Below, in pieces: positions 41,363 to 54,973 of a DNA stretch of 64,000 nucleotides (its first letter is position 1; each line of letters begins with the position of its first letter). The stretch lies in contig NC_073358.2 of assembly GCF_027580225.2 (NCBI RefSeq), forward strand, positions 26,438,501-26,502,500. Direction: 5' to 3'. Under the pieces are notes generated by a model that saw nothing but the letters and a program-made list of their open reading frames with translations, was not told the origin of the DNA and did no database searches. Made by a program: the position numbers and the translations under genes. Source of the stretch: Misgurnus anguillicaudatus (taxonomy: Eukaryota > Chordata > Actinopteri > Cypriniformes > Cobitidae).

Positions 41363-43848
41363 TAGGTGTGTCACGATTCTCCAAATCCTCGATTCGGTTA
41401 CATTTTCGATTTTAATGCCACGGTTCGGTTTTCGATTTTAAGAACAGGTTGCTATGCCATTTTGAGACTAGATTTTTATGAAATATAATATCTTGCCTTT
41501 AACCCGAAGATGCCCTGCCATGTTAGTTGTGCTGCCAGTGGAAAAATATGGTACACGCACCTGATAACACACATACCTGATAACAGAGGCCCATTCAAAC
41601 CAAACCAGTCTTTTGAGCCAAATGGATTTTGCATGCAACCTCAAAATTAAAGAAGCGTCCATTAATCTGTTACTTGTCTTTTAATCTGTTTAATATGCAA
41701 AATATTATTAATTATGTGCCGCATCAACTTTTCAGAGATTTTTGCCATTTTTATAGTGTTTTGATCGTGTTAAATTACTTTATTCTGGTGGCAGGCGCTG
41801 CAGTCAGCGCAGCCGCCATCAGCGTCTGAGCGTGCTCACAAGCTCTTTGCTGTTGGTGCTGCATTTTGCTATCTGAGGAATTAAAATGTTTAAAAAAAAT
41901 AATATATCACAACATTTCCAAACCCCAGTACGGTAATGTGCAGTTAACTTTCTCTGTGTAGAAAATGTATGGTTTAAAATGTGACCGTCTCAACATTATA
42001 TTAGTAGATTTCTAGATTCATCTTGATACAATGCCAAAGTTCGCCAGAGTTCACGTGGGCGCGGAATCACACATGCTCACATATGAGGTAAAATTTAATG
42101 CAAAAATCCGTCCCTTTAATAATTTATCTAAACATTTTTTTAATCATTATTGAACATTAAACTTGATCACGTGGCTAGCTTATGTAATTTCCATTGTTTA
42201 TATCCTTAATGGATTTAAAATTACATAAATTTGATAGGATAATGCAGTTGTTGTGCAAAATGCATTAATGACACAATTTAACAAGTCATTAAACAAAACG
42301 TAAATAAACAAAACATGCCGTTTCAGATGTAAATATGATGCCAATATGTCATTTTTCCGATTGAATAGTATTTGATATAAAAGTTAGTCAACACTTTTAT
42401 TTTGGAGTTTTTTGCATGAAGGCAGGGGCACTCAAATTGTTTGAAATGTAAGTGCCATGGAAAAGACTGAAAGCTCTATAATATTTATGTGTATGTGTAT
42501 GCACAAATTTCTGTGAGCTGTGCACACTGTGCCCCCTTAAAAAAATTGGTGCATGGTTTAGGCCAATTGGTGCATGACGTTAAGACTGCGTCTTAAGAAT
42601 GATTCTGACTAACTAGCAATTAGTTAGGGCTAATCAGTCTTATTATTTGGATTTAAATTAGACCAATCTATCTTTCTATGTAACATACTTCAAACAGTTA
42701 TGATCAGTCTTGGAGAAAAAAATTAATGACTTACTTTAAAGACTAGTCTTAAAGTTTTATGCAACTGGCCACAGATCTCAGTTCAGAGAAACGACCGGTC
42801 CTGTCACAGACGCAGCTCTGCTGTGCACGTGGAGTTCAGCTGAAGGTGGGAGGCACGTGCTGTTTTTTGTTTCCCATGTAAAGAGCAGCTTGCGTGGTGT
42901 CTCCTGTATCTGTTATCTTTTAAAGGGATAGTTCGGCCAAAAACTATATTAAACCCATGATTTACTCACCCCCAAGCTGTCCGAGTTGCATATGTCCATC
43001 GTTTTTCAGACAAACACATTTTTGGATATTTTAGAAAATGTTTTAGATCTTTCAGTTAATTAAATGTGAAGTTACAGGGTCCACGACTTTCAAGACAAAA
43101 AAATGTGCATCCATCCTTTACAAAATAAATCCAAACGGCTCCAGGATGACAAACAAATGTCTTCTGAGGGTAATCTGTGTGGTGGTGTTGTAGAAATATC
43201 CATATTTAAAACTTTATTAACGAAAAAAAAACGACCTTCCGGTAGCAAAGCCATCTTAGACTCCTCTGTATTCAGGAGAGAGTATTAGCGTAGTGTACGC
43301 ATTTTTCTTAGTGACGTATAACAAATTCGAAGGGCGGGGGCACAGAGCAGCAGCAGTGTAACCTCCATAAGTTGCGTAAAGCTCTGATCTTGAATGCGGA
43401 CGCGACTAAGATGGCGGCGCTACCGGAAGGTATTTATTTTCGTTTATAAAGTTTTAAATATGGATATTTCTACAACAAATATCCTTGGACTTGAAGGTCG
43501 TGTCCCCGTAACTTCACATTTAATTAACTGAAAGATCTAAAACATTTTCTAAAATATCCAAAAATGTGTTTGTCTGAAAAACAATGGACATATGCAAAAC
43601 GGACAGCTTGGGGGTGAGTAAATCATGGGTTTAATATCATTTTTGGCCGAACTATCCCTTTAACTGTTTGTAGCTTGCGAATTTAGAGGAATTAAGATGT
43701 TGACTCGCAGCACTCAACACGTGTTTTTTTTTCCGCTTGGCAAGCCGACTGGACGTGACATTCGATGATTCCATTTTTAAATTCGAAGTTGAGGTTGTGA
43801 CTTAATTTCGATCGATTACGATTTAAAATCGAAATTGTGACACCCTTA
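41363..43848 (+). mobile_element. hAT-like element hosting a foldback element
   Basis: The left end taggtgtgtcacgattctcc and the right end cgaaattgtgacaccctta are inverted. The flanking 8-mers no longer match. A TTAA foldback element is nested at 42920-43663. No long transposase frame. Confidence 0.7.
42920..43663. mobile_element. TTAA-flanked foldback element (about 740 bp)
   Basis: The ends are TTAAAGGGATAGTTCGGCC and GGCCGAACTATCCCTTTAA. Arms of about 280 bp include gatttactcacccccaagct, matched inverted at 43598-43630. It carries two opposed aagatggc-type motifs in the arms. Confidence 0.9.
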
Positions 43849-43856
43849 GTAAATTA

Positions 43857-44166
43857 TAGCTGCCCTAGTCATAGATGAAAGGAAATAATAACAATGCCCA
43901 GTTCGCAAAATTTCAAACTGCCCAGATGCAAGAATGTAAAAGTTTCAAAAGAATGCTCAAAAGCCCCTTCAAAATTTGATCCAATGCTTTAAAGGGCCGT
44001 GCATTCAAATTGATGAAGCCAACAGTTGTAGAGACAGTGAGCAGTGAAAATATCAAGGACATTTTCATTGATCACAATCAAATAATATGCTAGTGTACAT
44101 TACTGCAGAAAGCTTCTTTCAGTTTGACTAGAGGGCAGCTGAATAATGTAATGTAGCCAATGACAT

Positions 44167-44220
<54 letters not shown>

Positions 44221-46960
44221 GGAGTAGTGAGTGCTAAAAGATTTAAAAGGATGACAAAGTAATGAACGTGAAGATGAAAATAAGAAACGGAAAATGATTA
44301 AACATTCTGAGATAAACTTCTTATAACAGTGCAGACTTCATGTGGCCAAACACTATGACCATCACAAATAGATTACTCAATAATTCACCCGTTCTGTCTT
44401 ACAGCTTGTTATCTCTAATGAAAAAGATATGAAAAAGGCAAGTGCTTTGACATTTTAAAAATCTTATATCCTATATAAATGCCAATTGTTAATCAACCTC
44501 TGTCTTACTACATTCTGTTACCATTGTTGATTTGGACATGATAATATTTTTGTTGGTTAATGCGATTAACTTTATTATTATTATTATTAACTCGATTATT
44601 ATTTCTATTATTTAAAAGTGTGTGTTCCTTTACTTTTGCATGGTTGTTCAGGTTACAAAACTGAAAAGCTTAAAAAATTGAGTTATGTTAGTGCACAATG
44701 CAGCCGTTTAAATATTAATGCTAAAAACCTCAGAAGATGAACAGCCCACCAAAATCCACCTTGGCCGTTTACCTGTACACACTCACATGAGTCTTACTAC
44801 TGTACATGTGTAAGCAAAGATTGTTTTCTTGGATCCCAATGATCCGACCATGAAATTCTTGAGGAAGTGAAATTGAATTATTTATGGAAAATCAATTGGT
44901 GGAAATCCTGTTTTAGGCCAAGTTTTATCAAACGTGTAAGGTTGCTATAAGTAACAAAACATAACATTTTCTGACTTTTAGGAATGCACACAATGTTAAA
45001 CCTGTTAATGGTTAACATTTATGCACTGTATGGTACACTAAACATCAGAGGGATATTCTATTTGATACCATGCCATGTAATTCAGCTGTAGTTTTGCAAA
45101 CACCATTTACTATAGTGGTGCATGTGACTACTATTTAAAAAAAAAACGTAAGTTTCCTTCAGATTTCTTCTCTATGGTTTCAGGTTTAAATCTTATTTGC
45201 ATTGTTCTTGGGTCCATCGTTATGCCAAAAGAGTCAATTTTGTGCTAATCCCTTTTAATGGCATGGTATGAAGAATTAAACTTTGTCTTTGTTTCTCTGC
45301 ATTCATCATTATGCTAAATTTAACCAAATTTGACAAGATCAGCACTTCAGAAATCCCTTATGGGTTCATGATGGAACTGCACAGTGTGTAAAATTTGTAA
45401 AATGAAAACACTTGAAACTCTCTGTTGGGAGCCATTGTTCCTCCATGACTATTGACTGCAATGCACCCTCAGATTGAAGTAAACAGTGTTTGTTGAGGAA
45501 TCTAATGCTACACAAAAAAACTGCAGTCAGGCATCGATTTACTTCTCGGCAACCTTTGTGAATCAAAGATTAAAGTATAATATAAAAATATAAAAGCACA
45601 GAGACATACTAGTATCTTTACAATGGGAAAGTCAGTCGAGTGTATGTACATGGAATTTACCAAGACTTTGTGTTTTTAACTTTTCAGGGGCTGGTTTAAA
45701 ATGTCACAACTGTCCCTCTGATGTGAGTTTTTTTTTTTAAACGGCAAATTATAATGGACTTGTTTTTGGCAACACGTCAAGCTACTACATGTATTGAGTA
45801 TTGTTTTCATTTTATAAAAATATTATTACATTTTTTTTCTTACGCAGGTGGAGACATAATTTCATAAACTCATTCGCTTACTTTAAAAAGTATTTGCTTT
45901 TCATTTCAAACATAACAAAAGTAACGTTACGCACAAACACATTACGAACTATTATAAACATTAACTAAGCAGATTATGTCGTATATATTCTGTACTGTAA
46001 TCGCATTTTTGTAATAATATATAGTAGCAGAATAAATAAATCGGCTAAATCAGCATATTTTTATCGGCATAATATTATTTGTTTTTAAAGCTCACGTAAC
46101 ACACGCTGTTTCTGCATTTCTGATGTTAATCTGGAGTACCTATAGAGTAGTATGACATCCTTTATATCTCTGAAGAGTCTTTAGTTTAATCAGATTTATA
46201 CTTTACCGAATCTTTCTGATAACGTACGAAAAAATGAAGAAGGAGGAGTTATACCGCGGGAGGAGCGAGTACGAGTCATGCAACACTATACAACACTGTT
46301 TTAACTTATGATTCACTACATGTTCGTGTTATTTATATAATATGCACGCGACTATTTCCAACATAAGACAAAAGTCTTACTTACCGCGTGCAACTCGTCA
46401 TGACCCGGTTGGGAAAATCCACTGCATCAAACACACACGCAAAACTCCTCTGCTACCCCGGATAATAAACTATATCCATTGTTTCCATAAGGCTGGATGT
46501 CTTCTCCTTACATCCAAAAACACACTTCTTCTTTCGTGCAATTGTTGACTTTTGAAATTAAAATAAGCTGAGTGGCGTGATAAGGTGTTAGCAGCTCTAG
46601 CGTCTCCTGCTGATTGACGGGTGGGCGGGGTTTTCCAGGGGAAGTTTTCCGGTGGAAGCCCATATAAAGAAGTGATACATATCGAAAACCCCTGAAACGT
46701 CAGTTAGAACTGTAATCGAAAAAAACTTGCCGAAACTTGTACAAACCCTGGCGAAGTGCATTCGGCACAGAAATACTCTGTAACACGTCCAACTGCTGTT
46801 TTGACACTTTGCCTACGTTTAGCATGAGGAAACAACTCTATAACTGTGTTAATAAGTCAGAATGCTTGAAATACCATTAACCCCCCCCCCCCCCCCCCCT
46901 TTAAATTGTTTTTATTGTATTGTTTACTGGCAGTTTCTATGAAAGGTTTTACTGGATGGA
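43857..46960. other. Intergenic or intronic stretch with simple repeats
   Basis: (GT)n at 44168-44219, ATT repeats near 44570, a poly-C run at about 46881-46899, and about 46090-46870 homologous (inverted) to 26890-27160. No exon seen. Confidence 0.55.
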
Positions 46961-46971
46961 TTTGTAAATAC

Positions 46972-48089
46972 TAGGGGTGGCACGGTTCACAAAACCCTCG
47001 GTTCGGTTCGTATCACGGTTCTATGGTCACGGTTCTCGGTTCAGTACGGTTCTTGTTGTTATTTTTTCTTTTAATTTTTAACACTCCAGAAATGTATTAT
47101 CTTATTAATGTATTAATTATCCATAATTTAGGATACAGTATTAAAAAAGTTATATCATGTAATCATGCACAAACTGAATTTAACTTTAAGCACATTATTG
47201 GGAACATCCCTGAGGAAAGCCAGGTGAGATTTTGATACAGCAAGAGGGAAGACATTGATGATTTCAACATGCTTTTCATTTATTTGGCAAAAAAGAGAAT
47301 GTGTATTGCCATCTACATGAACTTATGTGCCTTTTTAGCACACAAAGAAAACTTGCATTTATCAAACTGCCAACTTCAGTGTAGCTCTAAGATTTATCAC
47401 TGAGAGGCTGCTTTTTTACTGCAGAGAGTATGTGGACGAGAGAGAAACATAACGTTTACACCTGTAATATTTAAATCCGTCTCTTTTGTCCACTTTTGAC
47501 TACTTCTGACCTGATTACTTTAAGGGGCAGTTTATGAAATAAGATCGCGCAACTTTCACACGCTAGCAAAATGAAACTACGCAGAAATCAGCCGCTTTCG
47601 TTTTATCAATGAAAGGCTAAAAATAGCGCTGAATACGAAAAGACGTAAAACAGTGTTCATTACCTCAGATTAGATAAATGGGCGGAGAGAAGGCTGTCGT
47701 CGCGTGTGGCTGTTTTGAATATATTCAACCCATAGCCTGCAGTTCTATATATCTATATCATCATAGGTAACATGAAATAAAAAATGTTTCCACACACCAA
47801 ACTTATACGACGCTGGGGCATCCTCCAACTCCGGGCAGACTTCCATTTCTCTCCCTCTTGACATTTCTACACGTAACATGACCGGGCCGGCAGCACTCAC
47901 TCTCCACAGCAGTCACCTATTCTTTCGCGCTATTCGCGAAAGGGAAACACGCTATCTGGGGTCACATACAGGGCATGAGGTTACATTGCGCATGCCATGA
48001 ACCGTTGAACCGTACGGCACACACGCGCTCCGAACCGAGACAAGCGAACCGAACGGTTCGGATTTTTTTCATGAACCGTGCCATCCCTA
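46972..48089 (+). mobile_element. hAT-like element (1,118 bp)
   Basis: The ends taggggtggcacggttca and tgaaccgtgccatcccta are inverted, with the 8-bp duplication GTAAATAC intact at 46964-46971 and 48090-48097. A 5'-end copy in the other orientation is at 61250-61916. A 70-codon frame is shared by the two copies but resembles nothing I know. Confidence 0.92.
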
Positions 48090-48097
48090 GTAAATAC

Positions 48098-50095
48098 AGA
48101 TCATGAGTGCATGTGAGTCACATACACATTCAATTCTTGTGCATGTATTATGGTTAAAACAAATGTTTTGTAGAGATTTACTGCGTTTGTAGTAGCTATC
48201 ATGGCAACCCCTAACTGCACAAATTATGTCAGACTTCCTGGATTTCATAATAAACATTAAACAGCCAGTCAAAACGGCACACTTGTGTCTTTCGCAATAG
48301 ACTACCATTAGCTTTAGTGACTCACCAGAAGTCATAAACCGGAAAGCTCAAAGATGGCGGCGGCCACATTTACGTCAAGAAACAGGTGGAAAGTCAATCT
48401 TTTTTATCTCTTTCATCTTTACTTGACTTCAATGCTTTTCTCAATTGTATATTTTTTATTAATTCTGTGTTCAGGTTGAAATTCTGTTGTCAAATGTACA
48501 TATATGTACAGTTTGTGTTGAAAACTGGTGGGGACAAAAGATCAGATAAAAAACATTACTGCAGGACGGGAAAAATATTGAATAACGGCGCATTGAAAGT
48601 GGGCATAGCGTAGGCCAGTCAACAACAAGAAAATACTCAGCATAAAACCCTCAATGTCACACATGCAACAGTCCCTGCAACACCAGCTCAACCGAACAAT
48701 GCCAAAGCACCATACCGTAGAAAACAGCAGCGCGTTTAGTCAATAATTACAATGAATTTCACTACATATGTACAAGAAAAAACACATAAGCATACTACGC
48801 ACATATGTGACCCTGGACCACAAAACCTTAAGTCTTAAGCATCGCTCGATTTTTCAGAACATTTTAACCAAACGCCTTCAAAAAGTGGTGGGATATGTCC
48901 CCAGCGTCCCCAGTGTAAATAAAACCTATGCTAGACAGATACTTTGATTGCACAGTCCTACCGTAATTTAGTCACTCCTAGACGTACATCTGGCATCAGG
49001 GGGGACGTTTACCTCGATGAAGGAAAGATGTTGTCTCACCAGGCTATGTTTATTCGGCTATATCCAGTGCTGAGCTTCTATGAAACTTTACAAAACCGGC
49101 GAGATGCTTCACAGGCGGGAGATACGCGGCGTGATTGACAGCTTAAACACCAAATGGACATACGTTAAAATCAGATGACATGATTTCACAACTTTTCATT
49201 GGCCATTTAGGTATGTGAAGCATACTGTATACGGAAATGAACCTGGCATTCAATCCGTCGAAAAATCTCAAAATCGGCAAAATGGACATACGTGGTTTTC
49301 ATCGGACAGCGACGATATGCACTTACATAAAGCAATAGTAATTACATTTCTCCTCACATGTTGTTCTGAATGGCTGTTAGTTCTTCAACAAAATACAGTA
49401 GATAAAAATTAAACAAAAACATTCATTCTTAAAACAATAACATCAATACAGTATTGCTGTTCCCACATCCTAAATAAACTAGCACTGCACAATATATCAT
49501 TTCAGCATGGACATCGCAGTGTGTGCCTCTGCAATAGTTATTTCAAAAGGAAAACTTTTTTGGATGCCATCCAAAAACATTTTGGATGCCTTTGCCAGTG
49601 TTACACCACATGAAAACTGCTTTAATTAAACAACAGAGAAAAACAGCTTTTCATGTCATCTGATTAAGTCATCCACTATTTCTCATAATCACAGAAAAAC
49701 TTAACATCGCATTGTCAGTTTCCCCTCAATACTGTGCAGGCCTAACTCACACATGCATTTTTTATTAGATTAAGCTTTGCCACTGACTGTGTACCTGTGG
49801 GTAAAGCCTATGAAATGAGGATGAATGGATTACAAATTGCCCAGAGCTTTAGAGGTCAGCGGGAGTCTATCAAATAAAGCTGGACAGACGCACACTGACT
49901 GTGAGGAAGAGTCAAAAGCAATGCCACAAACTCTCTGACAACACTCGAAGAGGTCTGCGAGGGGCCAGACAGCTGGGGACAAATAGATGTCAAACTTTGA
50001 GGACAACTGCAATAAGCCTGTCACTGCTGTAGACAGATGCCATGCAAGGACCACTATAATATACTAGACATTTTATAGGAAAAAAGGTCTGCACT
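48098..50095. other. Stretch without recognised gene
   Basis: It holds an aagatggcggcggccac word next to tttacgtca at 48352-48376 (YY1-like and CRE-like sites) but no exon beside it that I can support. The rest is AT-rich and non-coding in all frames. Confidence 0.5.
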
Positions 50096-50529
50096 GTTAA
50101 AAAAAGGTACCTCATAACAATGAGAAGAACCATTTTCGGTTCCACAAGAAACCTTTCAGTCAAAGGTCCTATAACTCTTTTCCCGCCATTGACTCGTCAA
50201 TTAAGAGAAAACGCTTTCTGCCAATGACGGGTTTTTCTGTCAATCCATATTTCCGCTATTATCCACCAGGTGGTGCTCTTACCCAACTTATAAAACCCGG
50301 AAGCAACCACTTATGCTGCGTTCCCACCAGCCATGGTAGAGGCGTCAAGCGCGAGTGATTTCAATGTTAAGTCAATGTGAAGACACGTTGACGTGCGTCT
50401 GGATGTCTCGCGGCGCGAATAAGGCGTCCAAACTGAGGTTTTTACGTAACATGGAAGCGACCATGGTCAGACATTTTTGGCTTCAATTCATTACAATGGA
50501 GGGAGGCGACGTCGTGTCGTCCATCTTTT

Positions 50530-50710
50530 TTTACAGTCTATGGTTCAAGCTCACCATGCCCTTGTTACGATCTCACAACACTTTTGGTACGAGCTTAGTT
50601 TGTCCCCTCTGTCTCCATTGGGGTCTGCCCACTTTTCTTGCATTTTTCAAATATTGCCAGTGGGTGGAGTCAGGCCCTGAACAGGGGTTTAGTTACGCTT
50701 TAAAAAAAAC
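50530..50710. repeat. Dispersed repeat, inverse copy of 15125-15350
   Basis: It contains ggtacgagcttagtttgtcc, ttgccagtgggtggagtc and ctgaacaggggtttagttac, the complement of blocks in the 15-kb copy. It is preceded by a C-G-rich segment (50320-50520) of unknown origin. Confidence 0.75.
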
Positions 50711-51258
50711 CTTATTTTGTATATATTGGAAAATATAACAACATCTGAAATTCTTTCATTTGCCGCTGCACTGACCACAATGATGAAGGTTCAAGGTTAG
50801 GGATGGTGCAAGAAATTCTTTCTGAGCGATGTTGAGCTGTATTGCTCAGGGCATTACTATGAGACACACATTTATGGGACTGTACCGCAACTCACCAACC
50901 CATGAATCCAAACATTATCATTGAACTTCATCTTGCCATTGCCCTGTTCTGTCACTGTATGTGGCAAGCAATTTCACCTCTCTCTTACTGGATATGAGGA
51001 GGAGAATCTGAGAGTCACAAGATCATTCACACAGCAGTTACCGACACAACCATCTGATGAAGTGCAGGAAACATGGCTCAACTCAGAACCGTTTGTGAAA
51101 ACACTAAAGATTGTCGCATGCTGATGAAATTAGAGATTACTATGGAGAGTGTGTGAGTGTACACTTACCTAAAGGATTATTAGGAACACCTGTTCAATTT
51201 CTCATTAATGCAATGGTGTGGGGGATGTTATCTTAGCGCACTAAGTGCCAATTGGGCA

Positions 51259-51975
51259 TAGGGTTGCCGCGGTGACGTAATTTTCCCACCGGTTAATCAG
51301 CACGTCACAAACCCGGTGAAACCGGTGTCACCGTGTGGGGGGGGGGCTTATAAATGCGCATGCAGACGTGCACATTTTACTTTCACTTTTGAATTACGCA
51401 ACTGTTTAAATGTAGTGCTTGCGTACGCTGCGTTAAATTGCGTATGAATTTGCATGCAATGCGAGGGCAACAGCTGGTTTACTTAAGTGCTTGAGTCAAT
51501 TTGCGCAGGTAATTCTCAAAGAACCAGCCAGTCCCAAGCAGAGCAACCGGCTACTTCTCCATAAAGCGCTGCTTGAATGATGGGTTTATTATTTTTCTTG
51601 ATGATAAACACAACAACAAAACGATCTCGCTTATATTAAACATCATATATGTATATTATAACAAAAACGAGTAAGCACGCGGCTTCTGCCATCGTCTGGT
51701 CAGTCAGCTCACCTCGCAAACTCTGACAGGAATAAATGAAATCTGACACCTGCTGCTCTGTGACCTGCTGCTCTGTGACGTGACGCGCGTTCAGATCCGC
51801 TGAATTCAGGCACCAGACACATTCAGTTTGCTCTCTCTAACGAAACTAAATGATTAAATTACACGAAAATATCAAAATGACGGTGAAAGACGGTGTCGCG
51901 GTGGGCAAGTGATCTAACCGGTGAGAGACTGAAGCACCGGTTATCACCGTTTCACCGACTATCGCTGCAAGCCTA
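51259..51975 (+). mobile_element. hAT-like element inside the Tc1-like element (717 bp)
   Basis: The ends are tagggttgccgcggt and atcgctgcaagccta, inverted with mismatches, and the 8-bp duplication ATTGGGCA is intact on both sides (51251-51258, 51976-51983). Subterminal regions are full of ccggt/accgg words. Deleting it restores continuity of the host element. Confidence 0.92.
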
Positions 51976-51983
51976 ATTGGGCA

Positions 51984-52380
51984 TCGTTTAAATGCCACGG
52001 CCTACCTGAGCATTGTTTCTGACCATGTCCATCCCTTTATGACCACCATGTACCCATCCTCTGATGGCTAATTCAAGCAGGGTAATGCACTATTTCACAA
52101 AGCTCGAATCATTTCAAATTGGTTTCTTGAACATGACAATGAGTTCACTGTACTAAAATGGCCCCCACAGTCACCAGATCTCAACCCAATAGAGCATCTT
52201 TGGGATGTAGTGGAACGGGAGCTTTCCTGCCCTGGATGTGCATCCCACAAATCTCCATCAACTGCAAGATGCTATCCTATCAATATGGGCCAACATTTCT
52301 AAAGAATGCTTTCAGCACCTTGTTGAATCAATGCCACGTAGAATTAAGGCAGTTCTGAAGGCGAAAGGGGTCAAACATAG
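51984..52380 (+). pseudogene. Tc1-type transposase remnant
   Basis: Readable pieces run from about SDHVHPFMTTMYPSSDG (52020) through [15 protein letters not shown] to [16 protein letters not shown] (52172-52225). There is an in-frame stop after the SDG segment and frame loss after VEREL. The DDE/D domain is only partly present. Confidence 0.85.
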
Positions 52381-52429
52381 TATTAGTATGGTGTTCCTAA
52401 TAATCCTTTAGGTGAGTGTGTGTATATAT

Positions 52430-54142
52430 ATAATAAGGCTCTGCAGAAAGCTGCATTTACTTTGAATTTGAAGATTTGTCAGGTTTCTCGCAGTCAGTGA
52501 CTTTGTCAGTGACATACTTCGTCTCGTCATTCAAAAAGCCGGCGGGAAATCTGTCAAAAGCTATTCTGTATTCTGTTTCTCTTCACATGTCTGCATTACC
52601 TTTTGCAGTTTATTTTATGCAGACTTTTATGGATTGCTTTATGCTTACTTTGGTTTGTGACATTTGTCTTTTACACACAGAGACATGCGCACATAAACAA
52701 AACTATGAGAAAGCAGGTTAAAGCGTTTATGTAATGTAAAATCAGGGTAAAGGCAGAAATCTACCTATGCCGATCCGATTTATTTAAATCAATACATTAA
52801 TCCACACATACATAAAAAACTGTAAATGTGTAAGTGCATGGACAAATACTTGTGCAGATTCCCAAGTCAAAATCGTTACATAGCTCAAAATATGTGTAAA
52901 AGAAACAGCACACTTTAAGTCTGTTTTGTATGTACAGTACAAAGCCTTTATCCGAGGCTTATGAACTTCAGAAGCACAAGAAGTATACGTAGAATTAGTG
53001 CCATCTGTGCAGTTAAGCTAGCAAGATTTCATAAATAACTGAGTAGGTATTGAAAAAGACCTAGTGATTTTTCTGCTATATTATTCTATAGTAGTCATTT
53101 TCTCTCTCACTACACCTCTCCCTGCAGGTTTAATATTATTGTGAAACCATTTCTTTTAACTTCACGCTGGGTTTGTGGATGCTGAACATAGACCAACCTG
53201 ATTGTACAAGCATCCCGCAGCATGGCAGTCTTAATGGGGAAATTTATTTGCACTGGCAGTATTATGGGTATACGTGTCACACCACAGCTGTGGCCTTTAG
53301 TCTTGATGAATTCATGTATGCAACTATAATTATTAAACATTTTATGGATGAATGCACTCAAGTTGTAGTTAAAAGAATTTCCATTAAGTTCAAAAGATGA
53401 TTAAGTACATTTGCTTTCTTTTTCTCCAATTCCTTATATAAAAATACAACCATACAAGGTCTTCATACAGTATATGATAAATCAGTTATAACTTAAGCAT
53501 CAAAAGCTAGTAGTATTTGCTTTAATAAAACAAGGGTAATAATAAACCACCATAAACATTTAAGAATGGAAAAAGAAGTAAAGCAAGTTTTCCTGCATTC
53601 CCACATACTGTACAGTAACTCCGGGAGAGAAAAGGCCAAACGGGTAATCATGGCCTAGACAAGCCTTGACTGGCACTGAATGACACAGTAATTTCCTTCC
53701 TGTTACACTGTATTGACCTGCAGGTAGTAAGCCTCACGGACACAGAGGTGTTTGGTTTCAATGAGATTGTCGGTTTGGAAATGGAAGAACAGATTGAGTG
53801 AGGCTATGCCCAGTATGATTTATAGCTTACTGCCCTCTATGGAGCTGGTACTAAAGTTTACAAGTCTGAGATGTTTTTTTTAAAGACATATGTAAGTTTT
53901 AATTGTCCGAGCTGAACATATCTTTTTCAATCAGTTCCGTCCCTCTATGGCTTTAACCCTTATGTGTTATTGGGGCCATTTTTGTCAATTTTTCGTCTTA
54001 ATTTAGCCACAACTTTCTCTGTGTTTCAGCAAATTGAATGATTTTTGGTGACAAATCTTATATTACACATATTTTAAGAAAATGGTTTGGAATTTTTCAA
54101 AAACTTAACAATATATCGTGGGCAAATTTACTACCCTTATGT
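52430..54142. other. Stretch without recognised gene
   Basis: AT-rich, no inverted-end element delimited, no exon seen on either strand. Confidence 0.5.
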
Positions 54143-54150
54143 GTTGTTAG

Positions 54151-54965
54151 TAGGGGTGTGACGAGATCTGGAGATTAAATGTGTTTTGCGAGATTACATG
54201 TGTCTCGCGAGATTTCTTGTGGAGGTGCTGGCCGTTTCTCAAATAAAAGACTGCATCCTTCGGAGGTCGCATTTTTAAACTACATTTACTTCATCACTGT
54301 CTTATTAGAGACTATTAACAATTTTATAGTTTACTAATTATTTAGTTAATCGCAAATTGTTGTAATATGCTCACGACTTGCGAATGTAATGCTCAGTTAA
54401 TGATCTGAAATAAACCTTGATGACGTATGCCGCCTGCTTATGCGACCTCCGGAGGATGCATGCATTATATCTGTCTTTTACTGCATTTGCTTTTTTGTTT
54501 AGGTTTCCAATAATGTTCGTTTGGGAGCTCTTGTGAAGTCTGAGATGCGTTGTGTTTGTCTGTTGATCAGTGTCAGATGTGAAGTCTCAGCAGATTAAAC
54601 CTTCACTCAAAGTTTACATGATTTAATGTCTGCATGTTCTTGCTCAAAAAATGACAGTGGCTGTATCATTTCTAGTGTAAAGAAATGGACATATATTGCA
54701 TATGTCATTTTAAATGCTACTGCTCACTTGGGTCTATTTTTATTACCCCAATATAACAAATTTCTTCATTATCAGTTAGCAAAATAATTGTTAGGGCCTG
54801 TCCTTGATTAGTTAAAACATTTAAAAATAATGTGATTTCAGTTTCTTATTCATTTATTTTATCATTGAGGGTTTCTTAAAAAGTGTAAAAATATCGTCTC
54901 GTCTCGTTCTTGTGAACCCCATCTCGTGTTTCGTCTCGTGGATTAAGTGTCTCGTCACACCCCAA
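54151..54965 (+). mobile_element. hAT-like element (815 bp)
   Basis: The ends taggggtgtgacgagat and tgtctcgtcacaccccaa are inverted repeats; the 8-bp duplication GTTGTTAG is intact at 54143-54150 and 54966-54973. Short gcgagat/tctcg words fill the subterminal regions. Confidence 0.92.
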
Positions 54966-54973
54966 GTTGTTAG

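Larger units (their letters stand above)
51162..52418 (+). mobile_element. Tc1/mariner-like element, degenerate, interrupted
   Basis: Inverted ends read cacttacctaaaggattatt and its complement near aataatcctttaggtgagtg. The plus strand at 52130-52215 still encodes [19 protein letters not shown], the C-terminal catalytic-region signature of Tc1-type transposases. The upstream part of the transposase is missing, later frames are broken, and a hAT element sits at 51259-51975. It is inactive. Confidence 0.9.

Noticed and set aside
48340..48380. YY1-like aagatggcggc beside tttacgtca, considered as a promoter
   Set aside because: Similar aagatggc words occur in several repeats of this window (32037, 33090, 43411) and no first exon could be attached.
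50355..50738. 127-codon frame sharing about 55 codons with a frame at 15092-15430
   Set aside because: Both lie in a dispersed repeat; differences between copies are mostly amino-acid changing, so the shared frame is not evidence of coding.
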